DNA from: Pogostemon cablin
Taxonomy: Eukaryota > Streptophyta > Magnoliopsida > Lamiales > Lamiaceae
Direction: 5' to 3'
DNA length: 64,000 nucleotides
Assembly (NCBI GenBank): GCA_023678885.1
Contig: CM042965.1
Location: 32,779,777 to 32,843,776 of the forward strand
How positions within the stretch are numbered: position 1 is the first letter of the stretch; each line of letters starts with the position of its first letter. This document shows positions 10,432 through 20,700 of this stretch, piece after piece. A program made the translations under genes and the position numbers. A model generated the notes under the pieces. That model was given only the letters and a program-made list of their open reading frames with translations, was not told where the DNA came from and made no database searches.

Positions 10432-11263
10432 CTAGTTTTTTTTTTCTCCCGTGTATTACACGGATTAATTAAGTATATTTTATTTTAAATTAATAAATAA
10501 ATTAATTTAATATATTTTACTATTATCATAAACAAAAATATTTATGTTAAATAAGTACTTTAATTAAATTAATAATTTATATAATTATATTTTTTTTGCC
10601 CGTGTATATTCATTATTTTTTATTTTAGATATATTTATAAATCAAATATTTATGTTAAATAAATATTTTTATAAATATTAATTTTTTAGTTGAAACTCTA
10701 TGGTAATTAAATAAAAATTTTTAGAGTAATTAATTTTTAAATATTGTCTTATAATAAAATAAAAGGAGTGTAATTTAATTTTTTTTAAATGGTGGATCTA
10801 TTTTTTATTTAATATATTATAATATTTAGATAATTATTATTTTGAAATGATTAAAGACTTATCAATATTTTGTAGATAAGAATAAATATTTTGGAGATAT
10901 AAAATAGTGATATAATAATAAATTATATATATATATATATATACGGAATGTGTGTAGCATAAATAGACAAGGTATCGAATTTATAGAAATTTAATTAAAA
11001 TTTTATTTATTTTAAATGAGTTGGTCTCCTGTGTCCCAGGTAAACAAAATGTGTAAGAGTACAATATTTTGTTTTAAAGAGTATACATTTTAATTAATAA
11101 GGATATAACATTTTGTTCTAAAGAGTTTGCTCTTTTCACCTCATTTTCCACCTGAAAACATGAAATAACACCTCACGTGCATCAGAAATATAAAGTTAAA
11201 CAATTCTACCACAAGATGCTCAAATACGGATATAATCCCCACATAATGGTGCTAAATCGGACT
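10432..11263 (-). mobile_element. Helitron 3' terminal region, minus strand
   Basis: Read on the minus strand, sequence downstream of the helicase fragment ends in a GC-paired hairpin (CCGTG...CACGG at 10449-10463) and then CTAG at 10432-10435, next to an A/T target pair. Hairpin plus CTRR followed by T is the signature of a Helitron 3' end. Its position downstream of RepHel coding sequence agrees. The remainder is AT-rich, including a short (TA)n run at 10924-10943. Confidence 0.6.
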
Positions 11264-11671
11264 CTAAAACACACAGATTTTCACATTAATCAGACTCTTC
11301 CTACTTTTTACTCTTGACAATGCCAAGTAGAGTTGACCATGTGTGAAAACAGGCCTTGTGAAAAACACACCAACACTGAAAAGCGATTGTCCTTGACTTT
11401 TATTAATTGTCATTGCAAAACAAACCAACACTGGAAACTGTCTCCTCTGAAAATTCACTGGAAGAGTCTTTTCGGTTGGATTTAAAATCATTCGAGGTAT
11501 GAAAACCAAATTTCCAATATTACTTCCAGATATTATTTCTGCCTCGATAACGTGATTCCCTAACTTTGTTACTATCAATCTTGTTCTGTTGCACAAACCT
11601 GAAGTGGGATCAATATTTCGGAGAAGTATGATTGGAACTCCTATCTTTAAGCGCAATACATGATTCGGCAT
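11264..11671 (-). pseudogene. C-terminal fragment of Helitron RepHel (PIF1-type helicase)
   Basis: 135 codons match the end of the PIF1-like superfamily 1 helicase that drives Helitron rolling-circle transposition. GVPIILLRNIDPTSGLCNRT, the MTINKSQGQSL segment (helicase motif V) and HGQLYLALSRVKS (motif VI, with its arginine) are all clear. The Rep endonuclease domain and the N-terminal helicase motifs, including the Walker A loop, are absent, so the protein cannot function. The stop lies 830 bp from the hairpin-CTAG terminus in the expected orientation. A cellular PIF1 helicase is less likely because plant Helitrons carry precisely this wording. Confidence 0.85.
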
Positions 11672-13362
11672 GCCAGATTTAATATTTTTGTTGTTTCTTT
11701 TATATTTTTAATTACTATTTTTTAATTTATTTTTTTTTTAGTTCTGTTCGTTAGTTTTTTTATGGTTAGTATGAAATTTTATAATTTATAATTTTTTTTA
11801 TTTTTTATCGTAATTAAAATTTTCTTTTGGTTAATTTTACAAATTTTTTTATTTCACTTTTGAATATATTTATTTATGGTTTCTCTTATACTTTTTATAT
11901 TTTCTTTTGATTAATTATTTTATTTTTTAAATTTTTTTAATTTTTTTTAATTGTTAGTATATAATCTTTTAATGTTTTAGTTTTTCTACGCAATTAACTT
12001 TTTTTCATAATTAATTTTGTTAGATTTCACTTTGAATATATATTGGTTTTAATAATTTTTACATTATTCTTTTATTTTTAATGGTTTTAACGATTTATTT
12101 AATTGATTTTGTCATGATTTTTTTCTTTTCTTTATTTTTCAAATTTATTTATATTAATAAATTTATTTTTTATTTTTATTTTATTTTTAAATATATTTTT
12201 ACCAATATTAAAATTTAATAATACATAAATAAGTTTTTTTTGGATGAATATGATTTTTTTTTACTTTTATAATTTTTTATGTTCCTTTTATATTTTTAAA
12301 ATTTTCTTTCGATAAACTTTTGTTTTGATTATTATTTTTTTGTTTTAATTCTGTTTTTTATTTTTAATTTTTATGCTATTCTTTTTTTTCATGATTTTAC
12401 AGATTTATTTAATTGATTTTGTTATGATCTCCTTTTCTTTATTTTTCAAATTTATTTATATTAATTTTATTTTTTTATTTTTTAATAATACATACTATTA
12501 TTTTTATTATATTTTTAAAAAATATTTTTAATTATTTTTTATTTTTATTTTTTTTTAATATGTTCTTACGAACATTAAAATTTAAAAATACATTTTTATT
12601 AGATTGAATATGATATTATTATTATTTTTTTAATAATTTTTTATGTTTCTTTTATATTTTTAAAATTTTCTTTTGATTAACTTTTATTTTTATCTCTTAT
12701 TTTTTATTTTCATTCTGTTATTTTATTTTTTTATTAATTATACACACGTAAAATAAAAATTTTCTTCAAGTTCTATTCATGTTTTGGAAAAATATCCATT
12801 ATTATTTTATTATTTTTTAAAAATTCTATTAATTAATTTCATGAGATTCTTTTATATTTTTAAAATTTTTGTAATTAATTTTTTTATAAAAAAATATTTT
12901 AATTCTGTTATTCTTTCATTGTATATTATATTTTAATATTTTGATTTATTTATGTTATTAATTTTTTTCATGATTAATATTATAATTTTTTAAATTAATT
13001 ATGTAAAAAAAATTATTTCATCGAATTGATTTATATTGAATTTATTTTTTATTAATTACTTTATTATAATTGTTTTTTCTTAACTAATTAATTTTATTTT
13101 ATAACAATAATCATAACAAATTTTGAAAAACCAATTCAACAATTTTTTTGAAATTTTTTTGATAAATCAATTTAATAACGAAATTAAATTTTTCCAAAAA
13201 AAAGAAAATTCACATTTGAGTGTATATAAATTGAACTTTACGTTTCAATATAAACTTATATTAGATTATATTGACTATAAATAATTATATTATCAAACTT
13301 GAATTGTATATTTTTTAAAATTATAACTTTATAACCCGTGTATTACACGGGATTTATACTAG
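11672..13362 (+). mobile_element. T-rich decayed Helitron body ending at a 3' terminus
   Basis: About 1.7 kb is extremely T-rich on the plus strand, with no coding potential. Blocks such as CTTTTATATTTTTAAAATTTTC recur near 11886, 12282, 12641 and 12847, and a TTTATTTTTCAAATTTATTTATATTAAT block recurs near 12130 and 12440, so it contains degenerate 300-400-bp repeats. It ends with the hairpin CCCGTGTATTACACGGG (13335-13351) and CTAG at 13359-13362, followed by T: a plus-strand Helitron 3' end. The 5' end was not found. Confidence 0.55.
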
Positions 13363-13461
13363 TGTATTTAATATTGGATTATCAAATTAATTTTCTTATA
13401 AAATATAATGCATCCGCATATTATGCTGGAATAAGTACTCGTATTCATATATATACACATA

Positions 13462-13684
13462 CTAGTATAAATCTCGCGTATTACGCGGGACATGAAATTA
13501 TAATATTAAAAGTATAATTTACTAATAATATATATATATATATATATATATTATAATAAAATTAATATGTATTAATAGAAGGAAATAAAAATATTATAAA
13601 AAAAAAATTGAAATTAAGATCGTATCAAAATAAAACTCTCATTTGATATCTAAAGAAAAATTATAGTAAAAATATATATCTTTA
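13462..13684 (-). mobile_element. Second minus-strand Helitron 3' end
   Basis: CTAG at 13462-13465 is followed by the hairpin CTCGCGTATTACGCGGG. This is the reverse complement of a hairpin-CTAG terminus with an A before it. The body extends right through a (TA)n run (13526-13552) and is cut by the LTR that begins at 13685. Confidence 0.5.
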
Positions 13685-15249
13685 TGTTAGGCTTTTTTTG
13701 CGCACCTCAATTAAATACCTAAGTGTAGGGATGTCAATTGTAATGGCAAGTACCCCAGTTAAAATTAATATCGTTCCCACTGAGACAGCTAACTATTTAT
13801 TTATCTTATATCACTATTCGATTAGAATTATTATGTAACCAATTTCCAATTGTATGAATATGATTATAATCTAAAGTATTGAAATATTAAATAACTTAAT
13901 AAATAGAAGCAATGAGTAATTCAAGATTAATCAAGAGAGAAATAACAGCTCTAAGGTATCGGGTTTAATGCAATTGACTCGGTTTCCTAGACGGCCTACT
14001 GTTCGTTCATACCGTTTTAATGGATTTACATCATGATTTAATGCGTGAGTAGTTTTGAACCTCCTTCCTAGATACTAATAAGGCGAATTTTATAAACCTC
14101 CGGATGGCCAATTCGACTAACATATATTCTCTGAAATTCCTATTCAATCTTATTCACTTCCTTCTTGACTTCTTAATTGCATTGTTCCACTAAGATAATC
14201 AAGTACCCTATGTACTAGCTCCTAGGATTAACGTGTTCACGGGCAAACTACTTTAATCCCTAACAATCAAACAGTATCAAGTACACATGCACACAAGCTA
14301 ACATAGCATATCAAGCATCACGGGCAATATCAATAATATGCGATGAAGACGTTACAAGCGTATGACAAAGTTTGGATAAAATGAATAAATAAGGATTATC
14401 ACAGTCTTGATCGTAATTTTTGCTTACGGTTTATAGAGCAAGAATACTTTACTGTTGTGTACAACGAGTGACCAAGAAATAAAATATCGAATCCAATGGA
14501 TTAGAGTTAAACAGGATACGCACTAAATAATTATCACCACTAATAATTAAGACGTATAAACCTTTTGAATTGGAATTAATTAACTAATAGTGTAGAAAAT
14601 AAATAGCAAAATAAAATACAATAGAAGCCACACTCAATCACAGGTGTTTCAAGAGACAAGAACAAGATAGTTTTAGGAAAATCCAGTTTATCAAATGAAA
14701 TAAGACAAATAGACAAGAGAATCAAATCTAGAAGAATGTTAAATTAAAATTGGGCGCGATTTGGTAAGCTATTGTGCACGCGGCCCAGCGGTTGATCTCT
14801 TCTTGTGCGCATCCGAGGTCGCTGGTTCGAACTCCATTCAGCGCAGTTCTTAAATCCCTTTTTTTTATTAAGGGAGCAGCCCAACTGTGGCTCAAATGCA
14901 ACCGGCCCAAATGCATAAAATAGAGGCCCAACAACTTGCTCTAGCCCAATTGCTCCATGCCAACAAGCCTAACTCCATTCCATTTTTATTTTGCCCCGTT
15001 CTTACTCGTTTTAATTTCAAATTGAGCTCCGTTTTCTCCCACATCTTCCTCTTCTTATCAAGAATATATTTTTGCCACAAAATCACCCTTTTTTTATGCA
15101 AAAATAAACAAAAATACCTTTCTCAAACTAATTAAGCAATAAATATAATTTCCATTAAAATCATGCTTAGTTATTTAATTGAAGCCAAATAAATCCAATT
15201 AAATTCATGCAATTTAAGCCCAAATTCTAGGTGAATTTCACGCCAATCA
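13685..15249 (-). mobile_element. Solo or partial LTR of a Tat/Athila-like element, minus strand
   Basis: Read on the minus strand it starts TGATTGGCGTGAAATTCACC, close to the LTR start TGATTGGTGTCATTTTCACC at 6850. It ends with the group-typical GATATT...TTGACATCCCTACACTTAGG...GCGCA wording and ...CTAACA at 13685. No matching 5-bp target duplication was found (left CTTTA, right AAGGG), so one edge may be rearranged. A SINE lies inside at 14757-14868. The right edge coincides with the truncated end of the TRIM that follows. Confidence 0.6.
14757..14868 (+). mobile_element. tRNA-derived SINE inserted in an LTR
   Basis: A GC-richer island contains an A-box-like CGGCCCAGCGGTTGA (14781-14795) and, about 30 bp later, a canonical pol III B box GGTTCGAACTCC (14823-14834). 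It ends in a T run at 14859-14867. It is too degenerate to fold as a functional tRNA, and no clean target duplication was found. Confidence 0.55.
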
Positions 15250-15629
15250 AAGGGGCCCGGCCCGGCTCCCTGGGCGGATAAACCCAACAAGTGGTATTAG
15301 AGTCAGGCCCCAAACTTAACCGGCCCAGCCCGGGGTTGGTGGGATGTTCGGACCTCAAACTGGATGGTCTAGCTGCGGGACTTTGTTTGAGGGGAAATGT
15401 TGGTTGAGTGTCAACCAAAGTCCCACATCGGTTAGAAGTGGGGTTGGCGAGGGGTTTAAGAATAAGGGATGGACTCTACCTAGCATGGGGCCTTTGGGCG
15501 TGATGCCCAGAGTGGTAAAACCGTGCGGGCCAGTGGGCGGCCCAAAGCGGACAATATCATGCTAGTGGATTGAGTGGGCCTGACTATACTAGGGGCCCGG
15601 CCCGGCTCCCTGGGCGGATAAACCCAACA
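15250..15629 (+). mobile_element. TRIM element with truncated 5' LTR
   Basis: The end of an LTR (GGGGCCCGGCCCGG...AACCCAACA, to 15289) appears twice, at 15253-15289 and 15593-15629. After the first copy comes a Met-tRNA-like primer site, TGGTATTAGAGTC, at 15292-15304. Before the second LTR comes a purine tract, GAGGGGAAA, at 15389-15397. The 3' LTR is complete: 232 bp, TGTTGG...CCAACA, 15398-15629, containing AAGTCCCACATCGG. The 108-bp internal part has no coding capacity. Only the last 40 bp of the 5' LTR remain. Confidence 0.8.
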
Positions 15630-15861
15630 CTAGCTTCCTGAATTTTTATAGCGGAGTTAACTGCGGATTCACCAAGACACTCTTATCTCCAGAGTTTCTA
15701 GGGATTTGGCAAGTGAATGTGGAATCTCTCTGAGTTTTTCACAGTGCTTAAGAACGAGGAACCTTAGAGTGGGAAAACAATGGGAGTCAGCATCCCAAAG
15801 AACTAAATCTGAGTCCATAATGAGCAAGAATCCAAGACTTGCGAAGAAATACTCATCAGCC
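15630..15861 (-). pseudogene. Relic NLR: 3' end of an R1-like LRR domain
   Basis: Minus-strand codons read ADEYFFASLGFLLIMDSDLV through LREIPHSLAKSLETLEIRVSW, nearly identical to the C-terminus of the full NLR at 24558-24740. Homology continues beyond the stop down to about 15630. It is separated from the rest of the relic by a solo LTR at 15862-16288. Like the full copy it stops at TGA after VSW. Confidence 0.9.
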
Positions 15862-16288
15862 TGTTGGGAATTATCAGATCCCCATTCATTTTTAGGGACA
15901 AACAAAAATATAAATGAGAAAAATAACAGAATAAAAACAGCACAAGGATTTACGTGGAAACTCCAAACCGGAGAAAAAACCACGGACCCGAGAAAAAATA
16001 TCACTATGTGAAACTTTTACAATCACACAGAATTTCTCTCTCCCGACCCCAATCCCTACACCCTTACAAATTTTTGACTATTCCATACCTTTCTCCCAAT
16101 TCTCAAAATTAGAGAATTCAAGAAAGGAATTTAGAGGAATCAAACTCAAAATTTTATAATGTGTTGATTGGTGTGTTTAATATCAAAACCAAAGGCCCCC
16201 TTTTATAGGTTAGAAAACCTCTCCACCTTTGCTCTCTAATCAATGTGGGACAAAAATGTCTTCATTTTATTTTGGCAAAAAACCAACA
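15862..16288 (-). mobile_element. 427-bp solo LTR with 5-bp target duplication
   Basis: The insertion begins TGTTGGG and ends ACCAACA, flanked by CAGCC at 15857-15861 and 16289-16293. Read on the minus strand it has a TATA box (CTATAAAAGGGGG, plus-strand 16194-16207) followed by GTGATTGTAAAAGTTTCACA and CGGTTTGGAGTTTCCACGT wording, as in the R-U5 part of Copia LTRs. It could also be a TRIM LTR. The related sequence at 24735 reads straight through with one CAGCC. Confidence 0.85.
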
Positions 16289-16904
16289 CAGCCCTCCATG
16301 AAATTCCAGTGAATGCATTGTGTTTCAGTTTGAGAACCTGCAGGGTCTCAATTTTGGCCAATGTGGACATGTTTTCCCAATCAAGAAACGTGTTTGACAG
16401 TGTGAGTCTTCTGAGATTCATCGGAAAGCGAAGCTGATCTGGAAGGACTTTGGTGCGATGCGACTCGTAAATGAAATCATTCACCAGCTTCAACTTTTCA
16501 AGGTGGCTCAGGCCTTCCAGGGACATGGTTGTGAAGAATGTGGTCAGCCTCCCACGAATGCCCAATGCCTTGAGATTAGGCGCGTGCGTGGAGAGAAGCG
16601 TGGTGCAGGAATCGGGTGAGAGATTTGTGATTGTCTGAAGGCGGTAATTGTGCTGATCTGATCTATCCCATTTCGGGTCCAGCACAAGGGCTGCTCCCGT
16701 CTTCAGATGCCTCAGCCGGATCATCCTCCATATGTTAGCTTTCACGGTAATAGTTCGGGTCCTTGTGTCCACTACAAGGGTCTGCAAGTTCCATAGCTGG
16801 GACAGGGCTTCGGGAATTACTATGTTGAGATCATCAATGCATAAAGTGAGGTACCTCAGGTGGATCAGTATGGCCATGTCGTCAGGGAACTGGTGGAATT
16901 TGAT
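16289..16904 (-). pseudogene. Relic NLR: middle of an R1-like LRR domain, 5'-truncated
   Basis: Codons from FHQFPDDMAILIHLRYLTL to LKHNAFTGISWRA match exon 2 of the intact NLR (24744-25357) with scattered substitutions, such as MSLEGLSHLEKLKLV for MSLKDMRQLEKLKLV. Homology stops abruptly at about 16905. NB-ARC and CC domains are missing, so no signalling protein can be made. A downstream splice or fusion with 16905-17018 is not supported. Confidence 0.9.
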
Positions 16905-17319
16905 GAACATGTTAACCCAAGTGCTAAGAACTGGAAGGGAAGAATTGAAATATTTGATCACAACACTGTGTATGGATGGTATTAACTGCCCAAACATGAA
17001 TTCTTGAACAACGAACAACTAGTACAGATATTCATGACCAAGAAGGACATGATTAAATATGAATTCTTGAACAACGAGCAACTAGTTAAGGTATTAACTG
17101 CCTAAGTGTACGTAAAATGCTCTGAAAGATATTGGAAGATTAAACTTCTAGAACTTATTTATCATAAGATAAAGGTATGAATTTTGTAATCAGATGACAG
17201 ACATACCCTTTATTGTCATTACTTTCCTCGTATATTTCTCCTTGTACTTTAGCATCCCCGTCTTCATGACAAACCAAGAACCTTTACAAGCCCCATTATC
17301 CTGTTTCATATACCTTCTT
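16905..17319. other. Unassigned sequence between NLR relic and chromovirus
   Basis: No gene is recognised. TGAATTCTTGAACAACGA-CAACTAGT occurs twice (about 16998 and 17061) and GGTATTAACTGCC twice (about 16979 and 17092), a small local duplication. The 5 bp before 17320 (TTCTT) are the target duplication of the following element. Confidence 0.5.
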
Positions 17320-17677
17320 TGATACAGCCAGGCCCAATACAAAAGAGATGGAACCAAAGCCCAACAGTGAAGGAAAACCACAGGCCCAAATAGAAAAGCT
17401 TCGGTATGAACGTCCCAAACGATTGATTAAAAAGCCCAGCTGGATGAAGGACCACGTGGCATGAGAATACGCAGCAGATGCTTGCCTTGGAGTTAGTTAG
17501 TGTACAGAGGGAATATATTTGGGTGCTGGAGGAGAGGTGCAGACTACGTCAATTTTGTGGATCTATTTTCTTCTTTCTTCTGTAAGCTCTGCTCTCTGGT
17601 TCTTTCCTTTCCCTGTTTTCCTTCTATTTCTATTGGAGTCGGCACTCACTCGAAGAGTGTTATTTCAGGTCGTATCA
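17320..17677 (+). mobile_element. 5' LTR of Reina-like chromovirus
   Basis: 358 bp, TGATAC...GTATCA, preceded by TTCTT. It differs from the 3' LTR at 22257-22614 at only two positions that I can see (a C/T in CAGC/TTGG and an A/G in GCAGCA/GGATG). The LTR contains the coding sequence for the last residues of pol, which is non-functional in this 5' copy. Confidence 0.95.
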
Positions 17678-17700
17678 ATTGGTGCTTTCGTTGAGAGATT
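17678..17700 (+). other. Primer binding site region of the Reina-like element
   Basis: ATTGGTGCTTTCGTTGAGAG lies between LTR and start codon, where the primer site must be. The leader is only 23 bp, as is usual for compact chromoviruses of this group. Confidence 0.65.
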
Positions 17701-20700
17701 ATGTCATCTGATTCCGAGATCGTGACGGCGATGAAGGCACTCCTTCAAGCTCACACTGAGAGTCAAACCTTGTTGTTACACCAAACGATGCAGCAATATA
17801 AGAATGATGTTTTGGCCACCATGGAGTCCAGGCTTAAGGAGCAATCGCAAACCCACTCTCCAGAGAGATTCATTGCGTCTACTTCTTCTCAGCGGCGCAC
17901 GTATCTTCAACCAGATCACTCCGTTGGGATGGGTGAAACCCCACAATTTCTTCGTTCGATGAGAATGGAGGTACCCAAATTTGACGGGACAGATCCAAAT
18001 GGATGGATCTTTCGAATTGAAGAGTTCTTTGACTTTCACTCTACACCAGAGGATCAACGCCTGAAAATCGTATCGTTTCACATGGAAGGTCGGGCTGCTC
18101 CTTGGTTTCAATGGATGAAAATGAATGGATTATTAACAACCTGGAAGGAATTTCTTTTCAATCTCAAGTATCGTTTTGGGGGTTCTACTTATGAGGATCA
18201 CCAGGGGAATTTGTCAAAGCTAACCCAAACCACCACAGTAGCTGAATTTCAATCCTCCTTTGAGGAGTTGATGAATAAGGTGTCGGGGATCTCTGAAAAT
18301 CTACTCATTAGCTTCTTTGTAACGGGGCTAAAATCTGAGATACGTCGGGAGTTGTTATTTTCTCGTCCGGCCACGTTGATGGAGGCATTTTCTCTTGCAA
18401 GGGCTTATGAAGCCCGTTCTGATGAGGCCCGTGCCGGATTTCGAAATGGGCCAAGATGGAATGCCCATGTAGCCCAAGCCCATAATCATAACTACAACCC
18501 ACCTAAAGTAAACCCAAACCCCTCCCCTGTTCCTGTTGCTCAACACCACAAAGAGGACCTCCGATTTCCAAAGACGCCATTACAACAGAGTTCTTCATCC
18601 AACCAACCTCCATTACTTCCCACACCAAACTTACCAATTCGACGGATGACGGCGAACGAGCTCCGAGTTAGAAGAGAAAAGGGACTTTGCTACTCATGTG
18701 ATGAGAAATACTCCCCAACTCATCGGTGTCGCAGTAAGTTTTTGCTTCTGATAGGGGAAGATGATGAGGTTGAAGAGGAGACAAACCCGGAACCAAGTGA
18801 GTTGATTGGAAACGAGGTGGTTACAGCCGATATATCAAGCTTGAACACTCTTGCGGGGCAGGCTAACCCTCGTTCATTGCGTCTTTGGGGGTCTTTGGGA
18901 GGTGGGGATATACATGTGCTTATTGACAGTGGAAGCACCCACAACTTTGTGAAGCCGGAGGTGGTGGAACGTCTGGGATTACAGGTAAAATCAATCTCTA
19001 AATTTCGTGTGTTTGTGGGAAATGGTGATTATTTGATTTGCTCTCATATGTGTCCCCGGGTTGAATTGACTATTCAACAATATAAATTTGAAACTGATAT
19101 CTATGTCCTACCAATTGAGGGGGCAGATGTGGTTTTGGGAATTCAATGGTTGCAAAAATTGGGGAAGGTTACGCATGATTATTCCAATATGACTATGGAA
19201 TTTACAAGGGATGAAAAACAAGTGCTATTGAAAGGAGAAAATACATTAAGTCCTTATGAGGTGACATTGAATCAGTTTCATGCCTTGATTAACAGTGGTG
19301 AAGTTCACAGTTTATATGAAATCCAAATTAAAGAGATTGAGGAAGAGGCACCCAGTGAACTAGGATTTATGGAAAACTTACCGAGGGCAATTTCAAAATT
19401 GTTATGCGAGTTCAAATCCTTATTTGAGGTACCTAAAGGCCTACCCCCTCATAGAACGATTGATCATCGTATCTATCTACAACCGGGGAGTAAACCAGTG
19501 AATGTTCGCCCTTATAGATACCCACATTTTCATAAAACAGAGATTGAGAAGATGGTTCGTGAAATGTTGGAGCAAGATCTTATACGACCGAGCCGTAGTC
19601 CGTTCTCTTCACCAGTTTTATTGGCTAGAAAAAAAAGATGGTAGTTTTCGCTTTTGTGTGGATTATCGGGCTTTAAATGCACTCACCATCAAAGACAAAT
19701 TTCCTATTCCCACTATTGATGAGTTGTTGGATGAGTTAGGAGGAGCTAAGGTATTCTCGAAATTGGATTTAAGGGCAGGTTATCATCAAATTCGTATGCA
19801 TAATCGAGATATCTATAAGACAGCATTTCGTACTCATGAGGGCCATTATGAGTTTCTTGTCATGCCTTTTGGCTTGACAAATGCACCCTCTACTTTTCAA
19901 GCCACGATGAATCAGATTTTTGCTCTGTTCCTCAGGAAATTTGTTATAGTTTTTTTTGATGATATACTGGTATATAGCCACTCCTTAGAAGATAATGTCT
20001 CTCATCTTGAGGAGGTCTTAATATCCTTACTGAGGAATCATTTTTTCATAAAGTTGTCAAAGTGCTCCTTCAGTCAACCATCTATTGAGTACTTGGGACA
20101 TATAGTAGCAGCTGGGATAGTACAAGCAGATCCAAACAAACTAAAGGCCATGAGCAGCTGGCCTCCACCAAAAAATTTGCGTCAACTGCGGGGTTTCTTG
20201 GGACTTACGGGGTATTACAGAAGATTCGTGCGTGGATATGCCTCTATAGCTGCACCCCTCACCGACTTGTTGCGAAAAGACTCATTTTCTTGGTCAGGGG
20301 AAGCTATGACAGCCTTCACCACCCTCAAACAAGCCATGCTTGAAGCTCCGGTTCTCCAATTGCCAGATTTCAATGTGGAATTCGTGATTGAAACTGATGC
20401 GTCCGATGTTGGAATTGGAGCAGTGTTAATGCAAAAAGGGCATCCATTGTCTTATTTCAGCAAAAAATTGGGGACCAAATTACGTGCTGCTTCTACCTAT
20501 TTAAAAGAGTTGCATGCTATTACTGAAGCCGTTAAAAAATGGAGGCAGTATCTACTCGGCCGGTTCTTCATAATCAAGACAGATCATCGAAGTATAAAAG
20601 AGTTGTTACAGCAAACCATTCATACCCCGGAGCAACAGAGATATGTCTCCAAACTCTTGGGATATCACTTTCGTATTGAATATAAGCCTGGTCCAACTAA

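Noticed and set aside
14757..14868. Functional tRNA gene
   Set aside because: A and B boxes are recognisable but the cloverleaf stems do not pair, and a T-rich tail follows; SINE is the better reading.
15227..15565. Short GC-rich ORFs in the TRIM
   Set aside because: They overlap LTR, primer site and purine tract of a non-coding TRIM.
17190..17381. 63-codon minus-strand ORF before the chromovirus
   Set aside because: It runs across the LTR boundary and matches nothing recognisable.
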